NCBI GenBank assembly: GCA_023055425.1
Contig: JALGPY010000002.1
Location: 48,445,321-48,509,320 of the forward strand
Length of the DNA: 64,000 nucleotides
Direction of reading: 5' to 3'
Origin: Linanthus parryae
Lineage: Eukaryota; Streptophyta; Magnoliopsida; Ericales; Polemoniaceae
In this document: positions 1-11,260 of the stretch, one piece after another
Layout: the number at the start of each line of letters is the position of its first letter
How positions within the stretch are numbered: the stretch's first letter is position 1
Notes under the pieces: model-generated
What the model was told of the DNA's origin: nothing
The model's database searches: none
Seen by the model: only the letters and a program-made list of their open reading frames with translations
Made by a program: the position numbers and the translations under genes

Positions 1-207
1 ATACAGCCGGAGTGGTATGTGCATCATCACTTCCACTTCCCCTGGATAGTAATCCAATCTGCAGAAGAAGTCGCCAGGCCCAACCACTCGAAGCTTCTCA
101 TACGCCTGAAATGTGTGAACCCTGCACTTCCGAATGATTGTGTTGACGCTGAGGGCTTGACAGTGAGACGAGAGGAACAAATCCCTCTCGCTGTGCCAGT
201 CCCTTAG
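1..207 (+). CDS. Unidentified open frame, 5'-truncated by window edge
   Basis: The frame is open from the first base of the window to a TAG at 205-207, about 68 codons. The peptide begins near EWYVHHHFHFPWIVI and ends near IPLAVPVP. Its composition is mixed and protein-like, but I do not recognise the family. The stop lies 8 bases before the terminus of a gypsy LTR at 216, so this could be the last exon of a host gene next to an insertion, or part of an older repeat. The antisense frame also reads for a stretch, which weakens the call. Confidence 0.2.
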   Translation: MQPEWYVHHHFHFPWIVIQSAEEVARPNHSKLLIRLKCVNPALPNDCVDAEGLTVRREEQIPLAVPVP

Positions 208-1173
208 TTCCCAGTTGATGCGCAATTTAGCGTGCTATTCGCAAGTATACGAATCAAGTAGTATAGAGTGTATTGCGACTCAGATTATCGATCCCACAGG
301 GACTTTGCAGGTTTTTATAGTAATCAGTTTTAACAAACAGAGTGTAAAAAGGAGGAATATTTTGAGAGTTTGCTTAAGTACTGAAAGTAAATAACTGAAA
401 CGTAAATCTTTTTGCGAGAATTTTCTGAATAATTTGAAGTGTTGTAAAACTAGGGTTTGAGATACTAGGTCTCGGGATCCCCTAGGGTTCTTCAGATTTT
501 TGTTCTTTGTTTGACATGAAAACACAACAGTCTCGTTATCCGTGCCACGTACCAATTGTGCAGTATCTTTTCTTTTCCTGCACGTTATCACAATCCTGCA
601 GACTGTCGGATTCCTGTTAAGCTGCCTAAGTCTGCAGTCTCGTTCTAAATCTGCTAGGGTTTCTAACCTGTCCTGATGGCCCGGGTCAGATTCTCTAACA
701 GTTGGTCTCAACGATTTCAGGCTAGTCCTAACTCCCCTTCGCTAGTCGGCCCATCGGGATAAGGTGCTGAATTCTGTCTTCTCTTGCTAACTCTAACCGG
801 ACGTTTTCACCTACCGGCTCGGGTCTGTAGCAATTCTGTTTCGTGACTCCGATCATGCATAAACAGAAAAATTCAAAGACTGAATAACTGATAAAAACTG
901 CTGAATTAAGATAGTACGATCATGAATTCATAGTCGAAACGTAAAACTAATCTCTGAAAACGAAACCCTAGGTTCACCGAGAACCTAAGTAAAAGTTTAG
1001 CTACTAAAATTCAAAACGTAAATAACACAGTTTTTGAATGAGAGAGAAGAAGAGCAAACGGGCGTCTTGAATCTGGATTCACGTTTCCGTGCTCTCCGGG
1101 GATGCTCCGACTTCTCCGTGGATGTGTTGTGTTTGTGTATTGTCTGTTTTTTCAAAACGAGTCTGGACTAGTC

Positions 1174-1181
1174 TTTATATA
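1174..1181 (-). promoter_or_regulatory. LTR TATA box
   Basis: The minus strand reads CAGCACTATATAAAGAC across this site. The same string occurs at the equivalent place in the solo LTR (36604-36619), so the TATA box is conserved between two diverged copies. It is the likely RNA polymerase II promoter of the LTR, with transcription expected to start a few tens of bases downstream, toward lower coordinates. Confidence 0.6.
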
Positions 1182-1260
1182 GTGCTGAAGACGTTTCTGG
1201 AAACTGCCAAAATTACAAAACTGCCACTGGACCCGGAACCGCCTCGGAATACGCACTGTC

Positions 1261-1346
1261 TGCGTATATACGCACTGTCTGGGTATATACGCAAACAGGG
1301 GCCCACAAAATCACACTTCCTCACCTCCTGCCTGCGTATATACGCA
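1261..1346. repeat. TGCGTATATACGCA palindromes in the LTR
   Basis: Perfect 14-bp palindromes TGCGTATATACGCA occur at 1261-1274 and 1333-1346, with a diverged copy near 1281-1293. The second is the core of a 26-bp perfect palindrome spanning 1327-1352. Further copies lie in the internal 3' region of the same element at 4512-4773, and diverged forms lie in the solo LTR at 36311-36530. Function is unknown. Confidence 0.75.
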
Positions 1347-2300
1347 GGCAGGGGGTTGCCCTGGCCCGGCTTGGTCCTCTGTTGGGCCCGGTTGGGTCTT
1401 CGGGGTCCCACACTTCTGCCTGAAATCTCTGGTTTGCCTTCCTTGGTGTCTCCCTGCTTTCCCGTGTTCCCGTCTTGCGTTTTGACCCAAAACTTGTCAA
1501 AATTACCAAAATACCCTTGGGTCAAAACTGCTCCAAATTCTGTCCAATTCTGACTCTGGCCATAGGAAAACTGCTGACTGAATTTGGAGACAAAATCTGA
1601 ACTTGACTCCGAAAACCCGGGTCCGGTGCCAAAATGACCAAAATACCCCTAGGCCATAACTGTCCTGGAAATCATCACAAACATGAAATAGTTGCTACTG
1701 ACTCTGGACACCGGGAACTGAGACTCCTTACTCGGGCGTGGTCTGACTGGGACACACACTTGACGGGAGTCGGTTTTTCGGCCGGACTCCGTTTCAGCAT
1801 TATAACCTGTTTTCGCAAAACCCTTGACGTCTCCGTTCTTTTGCCCCTGGTTTCACTTCAAAATTACAAGTCTAGCTCAAGATATTGTCAACCGAGCGCA
1901 TCCCGGTGATTCTCGGTTTTGGCATTTTCAGTTCCCTCGGTCGGTTTTCACTGCCCGTTTTTCCTCCAGTCTTTCCCTTTTCCATTCCGTTCTCCCTTTT
2001 ACCAGTCTTGGTCAAATCCTGCTCCGAGCATTTTCTCCACGTTTCCCGAGGCGATCCCGGTTCTGTCTCGGCACGCATCCCAATGCACTTCCTGAACCTA
2101 TTCCTGTAACGACAACATGAACAAACCCGCGTTCATATCCAATAAAAGTACGAAACATGCAGAAATTTACGAAGAGCAAATAAACGTCTCGTTCCTAAAA
2201 CCGAGGCTTTCCGAGGGTGAATTCTGGCTAAAACGCGGTTTTCCAGCACACATACACATCTTTTCAGGCTATAAGATAACCCCTATTTGGGCGTTATCAA

Positions 2301-2313
2301 ATACCCCCATACT
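2301..2313 (-). other. Polypurine tract of the gypsy element
   Basis: The minus strand reads AGTATGGGGGTAT one base before the LTR start TGATAAC. Position and G-run fit the plus-strand primer site of LTR retrotransposons. Just upstream is GCTCGGGACGAGC, an inverted-repeat motif. Confidence 0.6.
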
Positions 2314-4511
2314 AAACATTGCTCGTCCCGAGCAAACTCTAGCTATATACTACCAATGCATACTATCCCGAATCAATCCAGAGCGGTGTAATTGCACTTA
2401 TTTAAAAACAATATTACTATGATAAAAAACAGTGTATATTTTTTGGTGAGACTGGGCAATCTCTTCAACTCAAACTGAACATCATCAAACATTCATATTC
2501 CCCTAGATTTCAGAAACTGCGGTGATCGGAAGAACTCGCGGCCAGCCTAGGTTAGGAACAAGCACGAACACCACTTACTTCCGCTTTTGCACGCAAACCA
2601 AACGTATCCCTAACGCACACCTTCCGTGCTTTTACTCCGGGTTTAATGTAAATCTGCCGGCTTTGGGACGGTAGGATAAGTCATTTAAAAGCGATGTCCT
2701 AGACGTCACAGCACACTCACACATACCCCAATCTCAAACTCCCTCACCAAGATGACAGAAACTAACCCAAAACACCTAAGATTCTAGACACTCAATTTCC
2801 CCAGTCCCGGTGTAACTACCGTTCTCGCGGCCACAACTGTGAACGAATGTGAAACTGTGATAAAAATTGCCGGCCTGGCGTTTTGAAATAAAATCAATCA
2901 AGCATCCTGAATTTTCCGCCTTTGATACTTTTTTTTTCGTTTTTTTTTCTCTTTTTTTATATTTTTTTCTGTTTTTTTTTTCGTTTTTTTTTGCGAGGCA
3001 ACACAATAAACTACAATAATATAAACCAGACCAACTCTATGATAAACCAAAAAACGTGGGGTGGCAGAAAAATACTGAAATAAAATCTGAAACGACCACC
3101 CCCACACTAATTTCGAACCATGTGGTCAATCTGTAAAATAATCGCGCTTTTCCAATCGATCCTCCTCACTCCAAGGATGTCTAAGTAGCTCAGGGCGTCC
3201 TCTAAATAACCCTGTCAACCCAAGTTTCCCATGTCGTGCGGAAAATTTACGCACTACGGCTCTCCTCGTGTGCTCACGGTGTAATGTCGTGAGTCACTGC
3301 CACACCGAAGTGTGCTGCCGTCACTATCTCACCCTTACACACCCTCAAATATAAAAATAAAGCTCATCCACTATCAAATATGACAATTCTGCTCTACCCC
3401 AAAAAATCCCCCTCAACTCAACTCCCTCGTGCCATGACGCGTAGGAAAGGTAAAAATACTAACAATGATGCGAATATCAAAAAACGGCTTCCTAGGTCAA
3501 ACGGTTACCAAGAAAAGGGTTAATGGATCAACGAGGCTCACTAGTGGACCTAAGGCGCGAGACAGTACGTGAGGTCCCCTATAGCCTATCACTCCACCAA
3601 ATGATGTGGTGACCGTGATGGCGGGTTGACGACTACCTGGTGACGGCGGTCTGGCAGCTAGTCGGATACATGGCTCGGGAGACAACTACTTGCGTTTTCT
3701 GAAGTGCATTGGATCTATTAACTCCCATAGACAGATTCTCGCAGCTCTTCCTCACCTAAGTTCGTCCACTTTCGGGAAATTTTCTATCATTAAGCTCTCT
3801 CCAGTTTTAAGCTAAATCCTTCGCCCAGTCTCAAAATTTTCAATTTTCATCAATTTTTTTATTATTTTATTTTAATAAAACGTAATGCAGTTACAACGTC
3901 ACCACCCCCACACTGGATGGTGCCATGCCCTCATGGTACTAATCACCAGGCATATAATCTGGATTGGATGAGCTGGCTTGCCTCATCGAATGGAACAACT
4001 GGTAGCATATGCAGAAAAAATAATGCAAGAGACATAAATTGAACCTGTGCACCCGGAGTCAGTTCTTACAGGTGCGAAATTTTTCGCAGATTCCGGTGGA
4101 GCAGGACCACTGACCGGTCGCCAGAAAATTTCTCGACGGAAGTTGTCAACCTTTCGGCTCTGTATGTGCTTTTCAAATGTGCAATCCCCGAGCAGCATTG
4201 TGTTTGAAAATGTGCTCCCATAAGGTCGAGTATACTTTCGTACACCGGGGTCGATTGCTCGGTTCTTCAGAAATAACTGTTCCTGAAAAATCCCCAACTC
4301 GTACGAGTCCCTGTGACGGTCGATGTGCTAAACACACCGGGGTCGATTCTTCAAGATTTTGAAAATCTGCCTTTCTTTCTACGAAATTTTCTGAATTCGC
4401 TTCAAACTCCACAGATTTGTGTATGGGGGAAGAGAGAGAGAGAGAAATGGGGCAAAAACGTGTTGTTGTCCGAAAACAAATATTTTTATTATTTATTTTT
4501 CTTCTTCTGCC

Positions 4512-4773
4512 TGCGTATATACGCAGTCAGAAAGGGAGTATTTTGAAAAAGATTTTTTTTTATTTAAAAAAAATCCATATTTTCACTGCTGGCTGCGTAT
4601 ATACGCAAGGTCTGCGTATATACGCAGGCAGCAGGTGATTTTTTTTCCTGCCTGCGTATATACGCAAACAGGGAGCATTTTTGAAAACGAAAAAAAAAAA
4701 TATCTTTTTTTTTTCAAAATTCCAGATTTTCACTGCTGGCTGCGTGTATACGCAGCTGCTGCGTATATACTCA
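4512..4773. repeat. Cluster of TGCGTATATACGCA palindromes
   Basis: Copies occur at 4512-4525, 4594-4607, 4613-4626 and 4653-4666, with one-mismatch forms at 4741-4754 and 4760-4773. They are separated by T-rich or A-rich spacers that themselves recur, for example the phrase TTTTCACTGCTGGCTGCGT before two of the copies. The cluster is in the 3' internal region of the gypsy element and matches the palindromes in its LTR. Confidence 0.8.
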
Positions 4774-5020
4774 GTCAGCAGCTATTTTTCATTTTTTTTA
4801 ATTTCTCTCTTTCTTCCTCTGTTTTCCCGTTTCTGCCTGTTTTCTGTTTCGCTCCATCTGCACATACTTAATTTGAAGTCAAAACCCGCTCATCTCGCCT
4901 CTCTCAAAATTCAAAACTGAAAATAAAACTGAAATAATTTAAATTTACTACGTCGGGTTGCCTCCCAACCAGCGCTTGTAATTTACGGTCGACGGCCCGA
5001 CCCAGTTACCTCATGTCTGC

Positions 5021-5272
5021 TCAAGGGACGTCAAAACCGCCAGGGTCTACCTTGACGTCTGCTTCCGGGCCCATATATGGCTTGACCCGGTTTCCGCTCT
5101 CCCTGCAAGTTGTACTGTCATGCGGATTCTCCAATTCGACCGCGCCCCATGAAAGTACCTCTTTGATAATAAACGGTCCTGACCACCGAGATCTCAATTT
5201 TTCCGGGAAAAGCTGCTTCCGAGACTCGCCGAGAAGTGCTTTCTGCCCTTCTTGAAACTGCTTTGGCTGTGA
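5021..5272 (-). pseudogene. Integrase C-terminal fragment, Ty3/gypsy
   Basis: The minus strand encodes about 83 residues ending at a TGA (5023-5021). The stretch KLRSRWSGPFIIKEV followed by GAVELEN and VKPYMG is the GPY/F module at the C-terminus of Ty3/gypsy integrases, a domain that helps integrase multimerise and bind DNA. The catalytic core is missing because the element is cut off at about 5273. The remaining frame has no internal stop, so truncation rather than point decay removed the function. Confidence 0.8.
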
Positions 5273-5274
5273 TG

Positions 5275-5330
5275 AATTTTTTCATCGTGTTATAGAGTAA
5301 CTTTTACTCTACAACACCATGAAAAAGTTA
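5275..5330. repeat. Imperfect inverted repeat at the gypsy break
   Basis: The arm TTTTTTCATCGTGTTATAGAG at about 5277-5297 is followed within a few bases by its near reverse complement at 5304-5328, giving stems of about 24 bp. A second short hairpin (ACCGGGTCAAAGTGACCCAGT) follows near 5364-5384. The structure lies at the point where gypsy homology ends, so it may be the end of a small foldback element. The rest, to 5880, is AT-rich with no gene seen. Confidence 0.45.
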
Positions 5331-5880
5331 TCAAAAAATTGCATCGTTTTGCTACACAAATCACCGGGTCAAAGTGACCCAGTGAATAGTGACAAAATTC
5401 AAAATGGTGTGATAGAGAAAAACGGATGTAGTACAAAATTACTTTTGATTCTCTCTTCATGACTATTTGTCAATATTTGTCTGACTATTTATCAAAATTT
5501 GTCTTTATATGAAATTACAATATAAATGAGAGCCTATCAAATAATTAAACAAATGACTACTTAAAACATAGTACTTTTTTTTGTCAAGGGGTATGATCAT
5601 TTATTGTCTTTATTAAGTAACCTGGCTATAAGATTTTGCTCTGAAATGAGTTTTGATTATATTAGAAATTTGCCATTATTATTCAAGTAACTTTTTTCGA
5701 AGTTCTATATATTTTTTATTTAGGAGTTTGATGAGGGAGAATACTCTTCTTAGTAGTCACGTTAGTTTGTGAAAACAAATTTTGACAACAAAGACCTTCA
5801 TTTACATAAGGGTAGAAAATGATTAGGATTTGGTCAACTAAATCTTCTTCAACATTACACTTATATGGTGTTTTGTTAAA

Positions 5881-6249
5881 TATTGAAATCTCAATATTAA
5901 TATCAAACGAATTGAAAATAAATCAATCAGATCTGAAATCAAATGAAGAAGATGAAGATTTCTTCATAACTAATTCAACATCATCAAATGATGATATAGG
6001 GTAGTTTGTTACATCAGAAAACGAGCGGACCAATAGCTGAGTGACAGCTGTCCAAATGACCAACGGAAGGAAAAACATAAAAGGAACGACACCGTTCAAC
6101 ATCAACGGCTAAGATTAAAAGAAAAGAAAACAGATCTAACGGTAGCTGCTGCTTGGAGCTTCATGTCATCAGTTTGGCATGTCTTTCACTTTAGTCCAAA
6201 TTGTAATTGAGGATGCATTATCCACCAATGTTCTGCTGTAATTACAATA
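5881..6249 (-). repeat. 3' LTR of outer copia
   Basis: This 369-bp LTR is bounded by the TTAAA duplication on the left and by CCCCCCTCAAGTTGG on the right, which is the complement of the polypurine tract. Its partner begins at 10682 and finishes at 17402 on the far side of the hAT insertion. Confidence 0.92.
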
Positions 6250-6264
6250 CCCCCCTCAAGTTGG
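6250..6264 (-). other. Polypurine tract of outer copia
   Basis: The minus strand reads CCAACTTGAGGGGGG directly before the LTR, matching the position and the CAACTTGAGGAGGGG sequence of the polypurine tract in the nested copia (16109-16123). Confidence 0.8.
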
Positions 6265-6358
6265 AGTGGGATCAGTAATCACACCCAACTTGGAAAGCAA
6301 ATTGTGGAAAGTAGGCGCTGTGAGGGGCTTTGTAAGGAAATCTGCAAGTTGATCTCCA

Positions 6359-9300
6359 CTACTGACCTTTATCAAGCAAAATCTCTCCAACTTGAACTAA
6401 GTCTCTAATGAGATGACAGTCTAAATCAAAATGCTTTGCCTTGTCATGATAAACTGGATTATTGGCAATATCTATAGCTGATTTGCTATCACATAAAATC
6501 ACTGGTGTACCTGTAGGATGAATGCCAAGCTCAGAAAGTAAGGAGAGAATCCACTTCACTTCACATGAGGTCATTTTCAATGCTCTATACTCAGCTTCAG
6601 CCGAGCTTCTGGAGACAACCTGTTGTTTCTTTTATCTCCATGAAACCAAAGGAGTGGCCTAGAAAAACCTGATAACCAGTGGTAGATCTCCTTGTGTCTA
6701 TGCACCCCCCCCCCCAAATCTGAGTCTGAATATGCAGAAACAACAATGTTGGTGATTGTTGGGAAGTAAACACCTTGACCATGAGCCCTCTTAATGTATC
6801 TCAAAACATGATGGAGAGAAACCAAATGATTTCTTGTAGGCTGAGAAACATATTGACTGAGTTTTTTAACAACAAAAGTGATGTCAGGTCTGGTATGATA
6901 TAGGTAAAGCAGCTTTCCTATGATCTTTCTGTAGAGAGTAGTGTTCTCCTCATCCAGTATCTCACTGTCTGTGACACTCAAGAAAATTTGTGCTACCATG
7001 GGAGAAGATGCAGGTCTGCAATTGAGATAACCACTGTCTTCTAAGAGAGTGTGTGCAAACTTATGTTGACATAGAAAGATGCCATTGGTGGTTCTAGTAA
7101 CTTCAAATCCCAGAAATTAATTGAGATTTCTCAGGTCCTTGAGCTGAAAATTTTCATTAAGTAGATGCTTGAATGCTGTCAAACTGTTCAAATTATTCCC
7201 AGCAAGAAGGATGGCATCCACATACACCAAAATGATTATCAGTCCTTTGTTAGATTGCTGAATAAAGAGTGTGTAGTCACTCTTACATTGTTTGAAGCCC
7301 AGTAATAGGAGAGTGCTGGAAAATTTGTCAAACCACTGTCTAGATGTCTGCTTAAGACCATATACTGCCTTTTGAAGCTTACTTACCTAATATTTCTGTG
7401 AAGTAGGAGTGGTGAAGCTAGTGAAATCAGAGTACCCTTGTGGAAGATCCATGTACACTTCTTCTACTAAATACCATGTAGAAAAGCATTATCCACATCC
7501 AACTTTAAAAGATGTCACCCATACATAGCAGCTAGTGCTGGCACACATTTAAAAGTAGGCAACTTAGCCAAAGGTGAGAAAGTCTCAAAGAAATCAATTC
7601 CTTCCACCTGGGTATACCCCTTTGCAACAAGCCTTGCTTTATGCCTTTCAATAGATCCATCAGCTTTGATTTTGGTTTTATAAACCCATTTGCAACCAAT
7701 TGGTTTGTGATTTGGTGGAAGGGAGGTGACAACCCAGGTATTGTTCCTTTCTAATGCAGCTATTTCTTGCTTCATGGCCTCAAACAAATGTGGTATTGAA
7801 ACAGCTTGTTTGAAGGAGTTTGGTTCACTCACTAATGTAGGAGAAATGACATTGTGAGCTTGAGATTTGGCTTTGGGTTTAGTTAGCACAAAATCTCTAA
7901 AATGAGAAGGAACTTGGGTAGGTCTAGAAGATTGTCTTCTTTGAATTGGCACAAAAGGTGGTGTTGGTGCAGGGTTCAAATCAAGAGGTGGTTGTGGTGG
8001 AGTTGCTGGTTGTGATGGGGTTAGGAAAGGAGTGTGTTCTTCAAAAAATAGATCACTATTAGTTATGACATTGGGAAGAGTATTTGGTTCATTGACTATA
8101 GCAGAAGGCTGCTCAGGAAAAGGAAAAAGAGTTTCATGAAAATGACATCTCTTGATATCACAATGCAAGAATTATCAAGGTCATACAGTTTAAAACCTTT
8201 AATCCCATGCACATAACCCAGAAAAACACACTTTATGGCTCTAGCATCAAACTTGGATCTTCTATGCTTCAGTTTACAAGCAAAAGCCAGACATCCAAAG
8301 ACTTTTATATTGTCATATTGAGGAGACTTGTCATATAATAATTCATATGAAGATTTACCTTTGAGAATTGATGATGGTGTCCTATTGATCACATAAGCTG
8401 CAGTTAATACAAAATCACCCCAGAATTTGATTAGTACTGAACTTTGAAACTTGAAAGCCCTTTCCACATTCAATAAGTGTTGATGCTTCCTCTCCACCAC
8501 AGAGTTCTGTTCTGGGGTTGCAACACAGCTATATTCATGCAAAACTCCATTAGTTGCAAAGAAAGCTTTCAAGTATAGATCAAGGGCTTGATCACTTCTC
8601 ACTTTTGAAACAGTTTTCTGAAACTGAGTTTTTACATAAGGAAAGAAATGGGGTCAGACACTCCCAGCTTCAAACTTGTGATTCATGAGATAAATTAAGG
8701 TAGTTCTAGTAGCATCATCCACAATAGTAAGGAAATACTTATGCCCCTCATATGTAGGACACATGGACCCCAGGTATCAATGTGAAAAAGTTGGAAAGGG
8801 GTGCTGTATATATGATTGTGATTAGGAAACTTATTTCTCTTTTGCTTTGCTAGAGGACATATTTTGCAGCAAGTCTTGGAATCAAGACTTGTGCATTTCA
8901 GGAAAGATCTCATACTATTGAGTTTCTTGTGTGATAGATGTCCTAATCTCATGTGCCATAGCTCAGTATTAGTACTTTCTGAGGTGCAACTAAAGTGGCT
9001 GAAAGAGCTGTAGGAGGAGTGATATTGATAAAATACAATCCTCCAACTTTAGTGCCACTTCCCAAAAAATTCCCTCCAAGTTTGCCATAAATGCTGCAAG
9101 TATGAGTGTCACATACAAAAACACAATTGCCGGATTTTGCTAGTTGTGTCATAGACATAAGGTTGAAATGAAAATCTGGGACACAAAGAACATGTTCAAG
9201 AAGAACTTCATCATTTATATGTACTTTTCCAACATGAGTGACAGGTACTTTCCTTCATGTTGGTAACACCTCCCATAAAATGTCATGTGCCATAGCTCAG

Positions 9301-10578
9301 TATTAGCTCCAGAATCAATAATCCAAGAATCAGATGTGTAGAAATGATCTTCAAAAGTAGTTTGAGGTGAATATGTACTAGTAACACCTCCCATAAAATG
9401 AGTAACAGGACTTGTGGGACATGAAGCATCTCCTTTTAGGTAGGCCTCATATGCTGCATTTGAAACTGAAAAGTGCTCATATGATGCATTAGATCCCAAC
9501 TCACTAGCAGAGTGAAGTTTGGAGTTATGTAGCTGAGAACTGATCATAGAAGCTATTTGTTGCATTTGTATGGCAGACAACTTTAAATTTGATACACCCT
9601 TATCAGGAGCTTGGTGTTGAGAAGAATTGGCTATAACACTATGTGCTTTTGCCATATTTTGTTTAAAATTTTTCTTAGGCTTGTAGTTTGGTGGATAACC
9701 ATGTAATTGCCAGCACGTCTCTTTCACATGACGAGTCTTTCCACAATGGTAACAAATGAGCTTTGATTTTGGTATGTTCTGATATGTCTTGGACTTGCAT
9801 GAGCATCTATATTCTGACCTATTTGAGAAGGTGCGGGACCCATCACACCAAGACCATTGTGATTTAATACAGGCATAGCAATAACTGGGACAATATTGCT
9901 AATTTGCATTTGACATTCTTGTTGCATAACCTTTGCAAACACTAAGTTAATTGAAGGAAGGGGGTCCATTAATAGAATTTGCTCCCTCACTGAAGTGTAT
10001 TGATCATTTAGACCCATCAGAAACTGCATAATCTTATCTTCTTCAGCCATAACTAGAAAGGCACTCATAGCTCCACAAGTAGAAGTAGGCAAACATTTAT
10101 AGTTAGACATCTCATCCCAGAGAGTTCTAGTTTTGATATAGTAGTTAGTAACATTCATATCTCCTTATTTCAAAGAAGAAATTTTACTAGAGAGTTGATA
10201 TATTCTAGGTTTGTTCTGCTGAGCAAAACGTTCTTGTAGATCTACCCAAATTTCTCTAGAAGTGGCTCTATAAACCACACTACTTCCAATTTCCTTTGAA
10301 ACATAATTAAGGATCCAAGAGATTACCATGCTGTCACAGCGATTCCAGAGATAAAACTCAGAAGATCCAGCTGGTGGAGATGGAAGAGATCCGTCGACAA
10401 ACACCAATTTGTGTTTTGCCATGAGAGCCACCTTCATAGCTCGAACCCAGGGTTAATAGTTTTCCCGTGTTAAAATTTGACTGACGAGAAGATGACCAGG
10501 ATTATCACCGACCGATAAGAAATATGGAGAGGTATAATCAATCGTTCCTACAACAGTAGGGGAATTGGGAAGCGCCAT
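6359..10578 (-). pseudogene. Degenerate copia gag-pol of the outer element
   Basis: Translation on the minus strand from ATG at 10578-10576 gives a copia polyprotein broken by many stops and frameshifts. Recognisable pieces are gag (10437-10165 and 10158-9724), a knuckle end KETCWQLHGYPPNYK (near 9727), a protease-like WIIDSGANTE (near 9330), the GAG-pre-integrase zinc region (8952-8695), integrase with [11 protein letters not shown] (8602-8096), the integrase-to-RT linker and start of RT with CKWVYKTKIKADG (8168-7515), and RNase H pieces (6999-6359). The RT palm around 7515-7000 is full of stops. Order and spacing parallel the nested plus-strand copia at 11753-16116, so both belong to the same broad lineage. 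No functional protein can be made. Confidence 0.88.
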
Positions 10579-10668
10579 GGAAGACGATGAAGAGAAAGAA
10601 AGGAATCAAGAGGGAACAAATCCAAAGAGGAAGAAGACTGGAAAATCAATCAGCAGCCTCGCAAACTT

Positions 10669-10681
10669 GGCTCTGATACCA
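10669..10681 (-). other. Primer binding site of outer copia
   Basis: The minus strand reads TGGTATCAGAGCC immediately after the 5' LTR end. It is complementary to the 3' end of plant initiator tRNA-Met, the usual primer of copia elements. Confidence 0.85.
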
Positions 10682-11001
10682 TATTGAAATCTCAATATTA
10701 ATATCAACTTAATTGAAAATAAATCAATCGGATCTGAAATCAAATGAAGAATATGAAGATTTCTTCATAGCTAATTCAACATCATCAAATGATGATATAG
10801 GGTAGTTTGTTACATCAGAAAACGAGTGGACCAATAGCTGAGTGTCAGTTGTCCAAATGACAAACGGAAGGAAAAACATAAAAGGAACGACACCGTTCAA
10901 CATCAACGGCTAAGATTAAAAGAAAAGAAAACAGATCTAACGGTAGCTGCTGGTTGGAGCTTCATGTCATCAGCTTGGCATGTCGTTCACTATAATCCCA
11001 T
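10682..11001 (-). repeat. 5' LTR of outer copia, larger part
   Basis: This segment matches 5881-6195 closely. It ends in AATCCCAT (10994-11001), which is repeated at 17364-17371 on the other side of the hAT element. The last 31 bases of the LTR continue at 17372-17402. Confidence 0.92.
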
Positions 11002-11260
11002 TAGGGATGGCAATCGGGCGGGTTCGGTGCCAATTTTGGCTAACCCGACCCGACCCGGTCCAAAACCCGCGAAACCCGAAACCCGTCTCCACCCAAAATG
11101 CATTAACCCCAACCCGACCCGTACCCGAAAAATCACGTACCCGACTCTACTGGGACCCGACCCGACCCTAAACACGACGATCTGTTTACACGTTTTTGAA
11201 CCTTACGCTCTGTTCTGTAGGTTGACATTGGCTCTGTTTCTTTTTTTTTTTTTTAGAATC

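Larger units (their letters stand above)
216..2299 (-). repeat. 3' LTR of the gypsy element
   Basis: On the minus strand the LTR starts TGATAACGCC at 2299 and ends GCGCATCA at 216, so it has the canonical TG...CA ends. The same two ends bound a solo LTR at 35574-37565, where a 5-bp duplication proves them. The 2084-bp length compares with 1992 bp for the solo copy. Sequence matches between the two extend from the first to the last bases, with substitutions and indels. It contains a TATA box (1174-1181) and TGCGTATATACGCA palindromes (1261-1346). The flanking pentamer at 211-215 is CCAGT, but its partner is lost with the missing 5' LTR. Confidence 0.88.
216..5272 (-). mobile_element. 5'-truncated Ty3/gypsy retrotransposon (Tat/Athila-like 3' part)
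   Basis: Read on the minus strand this is the end of an LTR retrotransposon: integrase C-terminus (5272-5021), a long 3' region (about 5020-2300), a G-rich polypurine tract (2313-2301) and a 2.08-kb LTR (2299-216). Just after the integrase stop is a motif reading GCGCTGGTTGGGAGGCAACC, which I associate with the pol end of Tat/Athila-type plant gypsy elements. Gag, protease, RT and the 5' LTR are absent. Homology stops abruptly near 5273, next to a small hairpin. G-rich tracts reading TGTGGGGGTGG on the minus strand recur near 3096-3108 and 3901-3913. A T-rich stretch lies at 2928-2993. Several antisense frames exist here but none resembles a protein I know. Confidence 0.85.

Noticed and set aside
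1089..2120. Plus- and minus-strand frames of 60-154 codons in the LTR
   Set aside because: No domain, not conserved in the related LTR at 35574-37565, and explained by GC-rich LTR sequence.
2776..3107. Lysine-rich minus-strand frames
   Set aside because: They translate a run of poly(T)/poly(A) tracts and are low complexity.
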